This document shows, piece after piece, positions 44,591-56,600 of a stretch of 64,000 bases of DNA. Each line of letters opens with the position of its first letter. The stretch's first letter is position 1. Below the pieces are notes generated by a model. That model worked only from the letters and a program-made list of their open reading frames with translations. It was not told the DNA's origin and did no database searches. The stretch is from Eriocheir sinensis (lineage: Eukaryota; Arthropoda; Malacostraca; Decapoda; Varunidae): contig NW_026112147.1 in NCBI RefSeq assembly GCF_024679095.1, positions 1 to 64,000 of the forward strand, written 5' to 3'. A program made the position numbers and the translations under genes.

Positions 44591-45288
44591 TGACCATTTG
44601 CAACAAAAAATCTCCTCACGACGTAACCTAAAAAGGACAAAATCCCCCCCGACAAAAAAAAAAATAGTTAACTTTCCAAAATATAACGAAATCGTTAAGT
44701 CACCAACAAAACATCAAAATAGAGAAGCCATAAAAAAGAAAAAGAAAAAAGCAACAAAGAAATCAACTCAAGCAGTAGTAGAAAAAAAATGACCTAACAA
44801 ATCTAAAAAGGTGATCAGTCAAAAATTAGAAAACTAAAAACATAAAATGACAAAATGGAACGAAACGTATGAGCTCAAAAAAAAAAAAAAAAAAAAAAAT
44901 CAAATCAACACCAAAAAAAACGAAACTGAGGATAACTAAAACTAAGAGAAAAAAGAAAACCGGCAGCGGCCTGATTATCTTTGGCTTCACCCTGGCTTAG
45001 ATGGACAGACGAAGAAACACAGAAAGAAAGGAATAAAGGGACGAACTGAGGTGTAAGAGAAAGAAGAAAGAAAAGAATATTATTATAAAGAAAAAAATTA
45101 TAGGAGAGAGGGAAGAATGGAGGGAAGGATGGAAAAAATGAAGAAAGAAAGGAAGAAATATATAAGGAATAGAAGAAAGGGAGGAAGTAAACAAAGAAGG
45201 CAACAAAGCATATGTAGATTCAGAAAAAAATATACATATGGACGGAATGAGATGAACGGAAGAAAGAAAGGAAGAAAAATAGTTGCCT

Positions 45289-47693
45289 GGGTGGGATGCT
45301 GCTTAGTGTTCAGGGTGAAATGCTGACCTTGGCATAGCGTTCAGGGTGAGATACTGACCCTGGCTTAGTGCTCAGGGTGGGATGCTGACCCAGGCATAGT
45401 GTTCAGGGTGGGATGCTGACCCTGGATTAGCGTTCAGGGTGGGATGCTGACCCTGGCTTAGCGTTCAGGGTGGGATGCTGACCCTGGCTTAGTGTTCAGG
45501 GTGGGATGCTGACCCTGGCTTAGTGTTCAGGGTGGGATGCTGACCCTGGATTAGCGTTCAGGGTGGGATGCTGACCATGGCTTAGCGTTCAGGGTGGGAT
45601 GCTGACCCTGGCTTAGTGTTCAGGGTGGGATGCTGACCCTGGCTTAGCGTTCAGGGTGGGATGCTGACCCTGGCTTAGTGTTCATGGTGGGATGCTGACC
45701 CTGGCTTAGCGTTCAGGGTGGGATGCTGACCCTGGCTTAGTGTTCAGGGTGGGATGCTGACCTGGCTTAGCGTTCAGGGTGAGATGCTGACCCTGGCTTA
45801 GTGTTCAGGGTGGGATGCTGACCCTGGCTATGGGTTCAGGGTGGGATGCTGACCCTGGCTTAGTGTTCAGCGTGGAATGCTGACCCTGGCTTAGCGTTCA
45901 GGGTGGGATGCTGACCCTGGCTTAGTGTTCAGGGTGAGATGCTGACCCTGGCTTAGTGTTCAGGGTGGGATGCTGACCCTGGCTTAGTGTTCAGGGTGGG
46001 ATGCTGACCCTGGCTTAGCGTTCAGGGTGGGATGCTGACCCTGGCTTAGCGTTCAGGGTGGGATGCTGACCGTGGCTTAGCGTTCAGGGTGGGATGCTGA
46101 CCCTGGCTTAGCGTTCAGGGTGGGATGCTGACCCTGGATTAGCGTTCAGGGTGGGATGCTGACCCTGGCTTAGCGTTCAGGGTGGGATGCTGACCCTGGC
46201 TTAGTGTTCAGGGTGGGATGCTGACCCTGGCTTAGCGTTCAGGGTGGGATGCTGACCCTGGCTTAGTGTTCAGGGTGGGATGCTGACCCTGGCTTAGCGT
46301 TCAGGGTGGGATGCTGACCCTGGCTTAGTGTTCAGGGTGGGATGCTGACCCTGGCTTAGCGTTCAGGGTGAGATGCTGACCCTGGCTTAGTGTTCAGGGT
46401 GGGATGCTGACCCTGGCTTAGCGTTCAGGGTGGGATGCTGACCCTGGCTTAGTGTTCAGGGTGGGATGCTGACCCTGGCTTAGCGTTCAGGGTGGGATGC
46501 TGACCCTGGCTTAGTGTTCAGGGTGAGATGCTGACCCTGGCTTAGTGTTCAGGGTGGGATGCTGACCCTGGCTTAGTGTTCAGGGTGGGATGCTGACCCT
46601 GGCTTAGCGTTCAGGGTGGGATGCTGAACCTGGCTTAGTGTTCAGGGTGGGATGCTGACCCTGGCTTAGCGTTCAGGGTGGGATGCTGACCATGGCCTAG
46701 CGTTCAGGGTGGGATGCTGACCCTGGCTTAGCGTTCAGGGTGGGATGCTGACCCTGGCTTAGCGTTCAGGGTGGGATGCTGACCCTGGCTTAGTGTTCAG
46801 GGTGGGATGCTGACCCTGGCTTAGTGTTCAGGGTGGGATGCTGACCCTGGCTTAGCGTTCAGGGTGAGATGCTGACCCTGGCTTAGTGTTCAGGGTGGGA
46901 TGCTGACCCTGGCTTAGCGTTCAGGGTGGGATGCTGACCCTGGCTTAGTGTTCAGGGTGGGATGCTGACCCTGGCTTAATGTTCAGGGTGGGATGCTGAC
47001 CCTGCCTTAGTGTTCAGGGTGAGATGCTGACCCTGGCTTAGTGTTCAGGGTGGGATGCTGACCCTGGCTTAGTGTTCAGGTTGAGATGATGACCCTGGCT
47101 TATTGTTCAGGGTGGGATGCTGACCCTGGCTTAGTGTTCAGGGTGGGCTGCTGACCCTGGCTTAGTGTTCAGGGTGGGATGCTGACCCTGGCTTAGTGTT
47201 CAGGGTGGGATGCTGACCATGGCTTAGTGTTCAGGGTGGGATGCTGACCCTGGCTTAGTGTTCAGGGTGGGATGCTGACCCTGGCTTAGTGTTCAGGGTG
47301 GGATGCTGACCCTGGATTAGTGTTCAGGGTGGGATGCTGACCCTGGCTTAGTGTTCAGGGTGGGATGCTGACCCTGGCTTAGTGTTCAGGGTGGGATGCT
47401 GACCCTTTCTTAGTGTTCAGGGTGGGATGCTGACCCTGGCTTAGTGTTCAGGGTGGGATGCTGACCCTGGCTTAGTGTTCAGGGTGGGATGCTGACCCTG
47501 GCTTAGTGTTCAGGGTGGGATGCTGACCCTGGCCTAGTGTTCAGGGTGGGATGCTGACCCTGGCTTAGTGTTCAGGGTGGGATGCTGACCCTGGCTTAGT
47601 GTTCAGGGTGGGATGCTGACAGGAGGAGGTGGTGTTCAGGGTGGGATGCTGACCCTGGCAGTGTTCAGGGTGGGATGCTGAGGTGGGATGCGG
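45289..47693 (-). repeat. 31-bp minisatellite array, right arm (about 77 copies)
   Basis: Mirror of the array at 15,952-18,264, read here as GGTGGGATGCTGACCCTGGC followed by TTAGTGTTCAG. It keeps the same two subtypes (TTAGTG and TTAGCG) and the same alternation toward the array interior. It ends in irregular partial units near 47,600-47,693. Confidence 0.95.
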
Positions 47694-47694
47694 A

Positions 47695-50600
47695 GGTGGT
47701 GGTGGTGGCGTGCAAGGGACAGAAGGAGGCGCTGGCGGGGGGTGGCGTGCCTGGTAGAGGATGAGGCGGTGTCGGGGATGGCGTGCGTGGGAGAGGATGA
47801 AGCGTTGGCGGGGGTGGCGTAGGGGAGGGCAAGAGAAGGAGGTGGAGGTGGTGGCGTGCGAGTGAAAGGAGGAGGCAGCGGCGGGGGTGGCGTGCGAGGG
47901 AAAGGAAGAAGCGGTGGCGGGGATGGCGTGCGAGGGACAGGAGGAGGCACCGGCGGGGGTGGCGTGCGAGGGAAAGGAAGAGGCGGTGGCTGGGGTGTCG
48001 TGCGAGGGGAAGGAGGAGGAGGCGGGGGTGGCGTGCGAGGGGAAGGAGGAGGCGGAGGCGGGGGTGGCGTGCGAGGGAAGGGAAGAGGCGGTGGCGGTGG
48101 TGGCGTGCGAGGGGAAGGAGGAGGCGCTGGCGGGGGTGGCGTGCAAGGGGAAGGAGGAGGCGCTGGCGGGGGTGGCGTGCGAGGGAAGGGAAGAGGCGGT
48201 GGCGGTGGTGGCGTGCGAGGGGAAGGAGGAGGCGGAGGCGGGGTTGGCGTGCGAGGGAAGGGAAGAGGCGGTGGCGGGGGTGGCGGGCGAGGGAAGGAGA
48301 AGGCGCTGGCGGGGAATTGTTGTCTGAGGAAGGAAGAAGAGTGGCGTGCGAGGGGAAGGAAGAGAGGCGGCGGCGAGGCGTGCTAATGACAGGAGGAGGC
48401 GTTGGCGGGGGTGGCGTGCGAGGGACAGGAGGAGGCGGTGGCGGGGGTGACTTGTAATTGACTGGAGGAGGCTGTGGCGGGGTTGGCGTGAGAGGGACAG
48501 GAAGAGGCTGTGGCCGGGTTGGCGTGCGAGGGACATGAGGAGGCGGTGGCGGGGGTGGCGTTCGATAGATAGGAGGAGGCGGTGGCGGGGGTGGCGTACG
48601 AAGGACAGGAGGAGGCGGTGGCGGGGGTGGCCTCTGAGGGACAAGAAGAGGCGGTGGCTGGAGTGGCGTGGGAGGGACAGGAGGCAGCGGTGGTGGGGGT
48701 GGCCTTTGAAAGAAAGGAGTAGTTGTTGGCGGGAGTGTAGTGCAAGGAACAAAAAGAGGAGGTGGCGGGGATGGCGTGTGAGGGGAAGGAGGAGGCGGGG
48801 TGGGTTGCGAGGGGAAGAGGAGTCGGTGAATGACAGGAGGAAGTGGTGGGGTGGGGCGAGGGAGGGAGAGGCGAGAGGGGTGCGAGAGAAAGGAGGAGGC
48901 GGCGACGGGGTTGGCGTGGGAGGGGAAGGAGGAGTCGGCGGCGGGGGTGGCGTGCGAATGACAGGAGGAGGCGGTGGCGGGGGGGGGGTGCGAGTGAGAG
49001 GTGGAGGCGGTGGCGGGGTTGGGGTGCGAGTGAGAGACGGAGGCGGTGGCGGGGGTGGCGTGCGAATGACAGGAGGAGGTGGTGGCGGGGGTGGCGTGCA
49101 AGGGACAGGAGGAGGCGGTGGTGGGGGTGGCTTGCGAAAGACAGAAGGAGGCGTTGGCAGGAGTGGCGTGCGAGGGACAGGAGTAGGCGGTGGCGGGGGT
49201 GGCTTGCGATTAACTGGAGGAGGCTGTGCCGGAGTTGCCGTGAGAGGGACAGGAAGAGACGGTGGCCGGGTTGGCGTGCGAGGGACAGGAGGAGGCGGTG
49301 GCGGGGGTAGCGCTCGATAGATAGGAGGAGGCGGTGGCGGGGGTGGCGTACGAGGGACAGGAGGAGGCGGTGGCGGGGGTGGCCTCTGAGGGACAAGAAG
49401 AGGCGGTGACGGGAGTGGCGTGGGAGGGACAAGAGGCAACGGTGGCGGGGGTATCGTGCAAGGGACAGTAGGAGGCGGTGGCGGCGTTCGATAGATAGGA
49501 GGAGGCGGTGGCGGGGGTGGCGTGCGAGGGAGAGGAGGAGGTGGTGGCGGGGGTGACGTGCAAAGGGATAGGAGGAGGCGGTGGGGGTGTGGCGTGGGAT
49601 AGACAGGAGGAAGCGGTGGCGGGAATGGCGTAGGAGGAAAAGGATTAGGCGGTGGATGGGTTGGCGTGCGAGGGCCAAGAGGAGGCGGTGGCCGTGTTGA
49701 CGTGCGAGGGACAGGAGGAGGCAGTGGCTGGGGTGGCGTTCGAGGGACAGTAGGAGGCGGTGGCGGGGATGGCGTGGGAGGGACAGGAGGAAGCGGTGGT
49801 GGTGGGGGGGGGCATGCGAGGAACAGTAGGAGCCTGTGGCGGGGGTGATGTTCGAGGGACAGTAGGAGGCGGTGTCGGGGACGGCAGGCGAAGGACAATA
49901 GGAGGCGGTGGCGGGGTTGGCGTGCGAGGGACAGGACGAGGCGGTTGCGGGGGTGGCGTGCGAAGAACAGGATGAGGCGGTGGCGGGGTTGGCGTGCGAG
50001 GGACAGGACGAGGCGGTTGCGGGGGTGGCGTGCGAAGAACAGGATGAGGCGGTGGCGGGGTTGGCGTGCGAAGAACAGGATGAGGCGGTGGCGGGGTTAG
50101 CGTGCGAGGGACAGGAGGAGGCGTTGGCGGGGGTGTCGTGCGAAGAACAGGATGAGGCGGTGGGGGGGGTGGCGTGAGAGGGACAAGAGCAGGCGGTGGC
50201 GGGGGTGGCGTTCGACAGACAGGAGGAGGCGGTGGCAGGGGTGGAGTACGAGGGGAGGAGGAGGAGGTGGTTGGGGTGGCGTGCGACGGAAAGGAGGAGG
50301 AGGTGGCGGTGGTGGCGTGCGAGTGAAAGGAGTAGGCAGCGATGGGGGTGGCGTGCGAGGGGAAGGAGGAGGCGGTGGCGGGGGTGTCGTGCGAGGGAAA
50401 GGAGGAGAGACGGGATGGGGGTGGCGTGCGAGGAGACGGAGGAGGCGGTGGCGGGGGTGGCGTGCAAGGGAAGCGAAGAGGCGGAGGCGGTGGTGGGGTG
50501 TGAGGGACAAGAGGAGGCACCGGCGGGGGTGGCGTGCGAGGGAAGCGAAGAGGCGGTGGCAGGGGGTGCGAGGGACAGGAGGAGGCTCTGGCGGGGTTGG

Positions 50601-53600
50601 CGTGAGGGGAAAGGAAGAGGCGTTGGCAGGGGTGTCGTGCGAGGAGAAGGAGGAGGCGGGGGTGGCGTGCGAGGGAAGGAGGAGGTGGCAGGGTGGGTGC
50701 GAGGAAGGAGGCGGTGGCGGTGGTGGCGTGAGGAAGGAGGAGGCGCTGGCGGGGGTGGCGTGCAAGGGACAGGAGGAGGCGCTGGCGGGGGTGGCGTGCG
50801 AGGGAAGGGAAGAGGCGGTGGCGGTGGTGGCGTGCAATGGGAAGGAGGAGGCGCTGGCGGGGGTGGCGTGCGAGGGAAGGGAAGAGGCGGCGGCGGGGTG
50901 GCGTGCGAATGACAGGAGGAGGCGTTGGCGGGGGTGGCGTGCGAGGGACAGGAGGAGACGGTGGCGGGGGTGGCTTGCAATTGACTGGAGGAGGCTGTGG
51001 CGGGGTTGGCGTGAGAGGGACAGGAAGAGGCTGTGGCCGGGTTGGCGTGCGAGGGACATGAGGCGGTGGCGGGGGTGGCGTTCGATAGATAGGAGGAGGC
51101 GGTGGCGGGGGTGGCATACGAAGGAAAGGAGGAGGCGGTGGCGGGGGTGGCCTCTGAGGGAAAAGAAGAGGCGGTGGCTGGAGTGGCGTGGGAGGGACAG
51201 GAGGCAGCGGTGGCGGGGGTGGCCTTTGAAGGAAAGGAGGAGTTGTTGGCGGGAGTGTAGTGCAAGGAACAGAAAGAGGAGGTGGCGGGGATGGCGTGTG
51301 AGGGACAGGAGGAGGCGGGGGCGAGGTTGGCGTTCGAGGGACAGGAGGAGGCGGTGGCGAGGTTGGCGTTCGAGGGACAGGAGGAGGCGGTGGCGAGGTT
51401 GGCGAGCGAGGGACAGGAGGAGCCGGTGGCGAGGTTGGCGTTCGAGTGACAGGAGGTGGTGGTGGCGAGGTTGGCGTGCGAGAGACAAGAAGAGGCGGTG
51501 GTGAGGTTGGCGTTCGAGGGATGGGAGGAGACGGTGCTGGGGGTAGCGTTCAAATGACAGGAGGCGGTGGCGGGGGTGGCGTGCGAGGGACAGGAGGAGG
51601 CGGTGGTGGGGTAGGCGTTCAAAGGAAAGGAGGAGGAGGTGGCGGGTTTTACGTGCGAGGGACAGGAGGAGGCGTTGGCGGGGGTGGCGTGCGAGGGACA
51701 GAGAAAGGCGGCGGCAGTTGTGGCGTGAGAAAGACAAGAGGAGTCGGTGGCGGGGGTGGCGTGCGAGGGACAGGAGGAAGGGATGACGGGGGTGGCGTGC
51801 AAAGGACAGGAGGAGGCGGTGGCAGGGTTAAGTTCGAGGTACAGTAGGAGGTGGTGGCGCTGGAGGCGTGCGAGGGACAGGGGGAAGCGGTGGCGGGGGT
51901 GGCGTGCGAGGGACAGGAGGAGGCGGTGGCAGGGCTGGCGTGGGCGGATGGGAAGATAGGAGGAGGTGGCGGTGGCGTTGTGCGAGGGACAGAGGAGGTG
52001 GCGGGGTGACGTTTGAGGGACAGGTGGAGACGGTGGCGGGGGTGACATTCGAGGGACAGGTGGAGACGGTGGCGGGGGTGGCGTGCGAGGGACAGGAGGA
52101 GGCGGTGGCGGGGGTGGCGTGGGAGGGACAGGAGGAGGCGGTGGCGGGGGTGACGTTCGAGGGACATTAGGAGGCGATGGCGGCGTTCGATAGAAGAGGA
52201 GGAGGCGGTGGCGAGGGTGGCCTGCGAGGAATAGTAAGTCTTTGGCTGGGGTGACGTTCGAGGGATAGTAGGAGGCGGTGGCGGGTGTGACGTTCGAGGG
52301 ACAGGAGGAGGCAGTGCGGGGTGGCGTGCGAGGGACAGGAGGAGGCGGTGGCGGGGTGGCGTGGGAGGGACAGGAAGAGGAGGTGGCGGTGGTGGCGTGC
52401 GAGAGACAGGAGGAGGCGGTGGGTGGTGTGCCGTTCGAGGGAGAGGAGGAGGCGATGGCGTGAGTGGCGTGGAGGGACAGGAGGAGGCGGTGGCGGGGTG
52501 GCGTGCAATGACAGAAGGAGACGTTGGCGTGGGTGGCGTGAGATGGACAGGAGGAGGCTGTGGCTGGGGTGAAGTTCGAGGGACAGTAGGAGGCTGTGGC
52601 GGGGGTGACGTTCGAGGGACAGGAGGAGACTATGGCGGGGGTGGCGTGCGAGACAGGAAGAGGCGGTGGGGTGGCGTGAGAGAGACAGGAAGAGGCTGTG
52701 GCTGGGGTGACGTTCGAGGGACAGGAGGAGGTTGTGGCGGGGGTGACATTCTAGGAACAGGAGGAGACTATGTGGTGGGTTGGTGCGAGGGACAAGAAGA
52801 GGCGGTGGCGGGGGTTGCGTGCGAGGGACAAGAAGAGGCGGTGGCGGGGGTGCCGTGCTAGGGACAGTACGAGACGGTGGCAGGGGTGAAAAGATGACAG
52901 GAGGAGGCTCTGGCGGGTTGGCGTGAGAGGGACAGGAAGAGGCGGTGGCCAGATTGGCCTGCGAGGGAGAGGAAGAGGCGTTGGCGGGGGTGGCGTTCGA
53001 CAGACAGGAGGAGGCGGTGGCGGGGGGGGCGTGAGGACAAGGAGGAGGCGGTGGGGGTGGCGTTGGAGGGACAGGAGGAGGTGGAGGAGTGGCATGAGAG
53101 GGACAGGAGGAGGCGGTGGCGGGGATGGCGTGAAAGACAGGAGGCGGTGGCTGGGGTGGCGTGGGAGGGACAGGAAGAGGCAGTGGCGGGTGTGGCGTAG
53201 GAGGACAGGAAGAGGCGGTGGCGGGGTGGCGTGGAGGGACAGGAGGAGGCGGTGGCGTGAGGGACAGTAGGAGGCGGTAGCGGGGGTGGCGTGCGAGGGA
53301 GAGGAGGAGGCGGTGGCAGGTGGCGTGCGAAGGACAGGAGGCGGTGGCGGGGTGGCGTGCGAGACAGGAGGAGGCGGTCGCGGGGGTGGCGTGAGGGACA
53401 GGAGGAGGCGGTGGCGGGTGGCGTGGAGGGACATTAGGAGGCGGTGGCGGGGGCGTGCGAAGGATAGGAGGAGGCGGTGGGGTTGGCATGTGAGGGACAC
53501 AGGAGGAGACGTTGGCGGGGTGGCGTGCGAGGGACAGGAGGAGGCGGTGTGGGGGGGCGTGAAAGACTGGAGGAGGCGGTGGCGGGGATGAAGTGGGGAG

Positions 53601-56600
53601 AGGAAGAGGTGGTGCTGAGGATGGCGTGGGAGGACAGAGGAGAATGCGGTGGCGGGGTGGCGTGCAAGGGACAGGAGGAGGCGTTGGCGGGGTGGCGTGA
53701 GAGTGATTGGAGGAGGCGGTGGCGGGATGGCGTGCGAGGGACAGGAGGAGGCGGAGGGGTGAGCGAGGGACAGGAGGAGGCGGTGGCGGGGGTTGCGTGT
53801 GAGGGACAAGAGGAGGCGGTGGCGGGGGTTGCGTGCGAGGGACAGGATGAGGCGGTGGCAGGGGTGGCGTGAAAACAGGAGGAGGCGGTGGCGGGGTGAT
53901 GATCGAAACACAGGAGCAGGCGGTGGCTGGGGTGGAGTGGGAGGGACATGAAGAGGCGGTGGCGGGGTGGAGTGAGGGACAGGAAGAGGCGGTGGCGGGG
54001 CTGCGTGGGAGAGACAGGAAGAGGAGGTGGCGGGGTGGCGTGCAAGGGACAGGAGGAAGCGATGGCGGGGTGGCGTGGAGGGACAGGAAGGGCGGTGGCG
54101 GGGTTGCGTGAGGGGCAGTAGGAGGCGGTGGCGGGGTGGCGAGCGATTGATAGAGGAGGCGGTGGCGGGGGTGGCGTGAGGGACAGGATGAAAAGTGGCG
54201 GGTGGTTCGAGGGACAGGAAGAGGCGGTGGCGGGGTGGCGTTCGAGTGACAGGAGGAAGCGGTGGCGGGTGAGTGGCGGGACAGGAGGAGGCGGTGGCGG
54301 GGGTGGCGTGCGAGGGACAGGAGGAGGCGGTGGCGGGGCTGGCGTGGGAGGGACAGGAAGAGGCGGTGGCGGGGGTGGCGTACGAGGGACAGGAGGAGGC
54401 GGAGGCGGGTCTGGCGTGGGAGGGACAGGAAGAGGCGGTGGCGGGGGTGGCGTACGAGGGACAGTAGGAGGCGGAGGCGGGTATTTCGAAGGACAGGAGG
54501 AGGTGGTGCGGTGGTGGGAGGGACAGGAGGAGGCGGTGGCGGGGTTGGCGAGGGTAAGGATGAGGCGGTGGCGGGGGTGGCGTGGGAGAGACAGGAAGAA
54601 GCGGTGGCGGGGCTGGCGGGAGGGACAGGAAGAGGCGGTGGCGGGGCTGGCGTGCGAGAGACAGGAGGAGGCGGTGCCTGCTGGCGTGCGAGGAGACAGG
54701 AGGAGGCGGTGGCGGGGCTGGCGTGCGAGGGACAGGAAGAGGCGGTGGCGGGGTGGCGTGAGAGACAGGAGGAGGCGGTGGGGTGGCGTTCGAGACAGGA
54801 GGAGGCGGTGGCGGGTGGCGTGGAGGGACAGGAGTAGGCGGTGGCGGGGGTGGCGTGGAGGGAGAGGAAGAGGCGGTGGCGGGCTGGCGGGAGGGACAAG
54901 AAGAGGCGGTGGCGGGTGGCGAGGGACAGGAGGAGGCGGTGGCGGGGTGGCGTGGGAGAGACAAGAGGAGGCGGTGGCGGGGATGGCGTGGAGGGACAGA
55001 AAGAGGCGGTGGCGGGGTGGCGTGGGAGAGGGAAGAGGCGGTGGCGGGGTGGCGGAGAGACAGGAGGAGGCGGTGGCGGGGTGGCGTGGGAGAGACAGAA
55101 GAGGCGGTGGCGGGGGTGGCGTGGGAGAGACAGGATGAGGCGGTGGCGGGGTTGGCGTGAGGACAAGAAGAGGCGGTGGCGGGGGTGGCGTGGAGGGACA
55201 GTAGGAGGCGGTGGCGGGTGGCGTGGAGAGACAAGAAGAGGCGGTGGCGGGGGCGTGCAGGGACAGGAAGAGGCGGTGGCGGGGATGGCGTGAGGGACAG
55301 AGGAGGCGGTGGCGGGGGTGGCGTGCGAGGGACAGTAGGAGGCGGTGGCGGGGATGGCGTTCGGAGAGACAGGAGGCGGTGTCCGGGCTGGCGTGGGAGG
55401 GACAGGAGGAGGCGGTGGCGTGGATGGCGTTCGAGAGACAGGAGAAGGCGGTGGACTGGATGGCGTCCGAGAGACAGGATGAGGCGGTGGCGTGCGAGGG
55501 ACAGGAAGAGGCGGTGGCGGGTTGGCGTGCGGGAGAGACAGGAGGAGGCGGTGGCGGGGCTGGCGGGAGAGACAGGAGGAGGCGGTGGCGGGGTTGGCGT
55601 GGAGGGACAGGAAGAGGCGGTGGCGGGACTGGCGTGAGGGACAGAGGAGGCGGTGGCGGGTGGCGTGCGAGGGACAGAAGAGGCGGTGGCGTGGGTGGCG
55701 TGAGAGACAGGAAGAGGCGGTGGCGGGGCTGGCGTGGAGAGACAGGAGGAGGCGGTGGCGGGGTTGGCGTGAGGGACAGGAGGAGGCGGTGGCGTGGCGG
55801 TGAGAGACAGGAAGAGGCGGTGGCGGGTGGCGTGCGAGGGACAGGAGGTTGCGGTGGCGCGGGTGGCGTGCGAGGGACAGGAGGAGCCGGTGGCGGGGTT
55901 TTCGTGCGATGGACAGGAGGAGGCGGTGGCGGTGGCGTGCGAGGGACAGGAGGAGGCGGTGGCGGGGTGGCGTGCGAGGACAGGAGGAGGCGGTGGCGGG
56001 TGGCATGCGAGGGACAGGAGGAGGCGGTGGCGGGATGGCGAGGGACAGGAGGAGGCGGTGGGGGTGGCGTGCGAGGGACAGGAGGAGGCGGTGGCGGGGT
56101 GGCGGGAGGGACAGGAAGAGGCGGTGGCGGGGTGGCATTCGAGGGACAGGAGGAGGCGGTGGCGGATCGTATGCGAGGGACAGGAGAGGCGGTGGTGGTG
56201 GCGTTCGAGGGACTGGATGAGGCGGTAGCGGGGGTGGGGTGCGAGAGACAGCAGGAGGAGGCGGTGGCGGGGTGGCGTGCGAGGGAAAGGAAGAGGCGGT
56301 GGCGGGGTGGCGTGCAAGGGACAGGAGGATGCGGTAGCAGGGATGGCGTGCGAGGGACAGGAGGAGGCGGTGGTGGGGTTGGGGTGCGAGGGACAGGAGG
56401 AGGCGGTAGCGGGGGTGGCGTGCGAGGGACAGGAGGAGGCGGTGGCGGGGTTGGCGTTCGATGGACAGGCTGAGGCGGTGTCGGGGTTGTCGTGCGAGGA
56501 CAGAAGAGGCGGTGGCGGGTGGCAGGTGGCGTTCGAGAAATAGGAGGTGGTGGCGGGTGGCGTGCGAGGGAAAGGAGGAAGCGGTGGCGGGATGGCGTGC

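Noticed and set aside
45289..47693. Telomere-like repeat because of TTAG and GGGT words
   Set aside because: The period is 31 bp and the arthropod TTAGG unit is not tandemly present.
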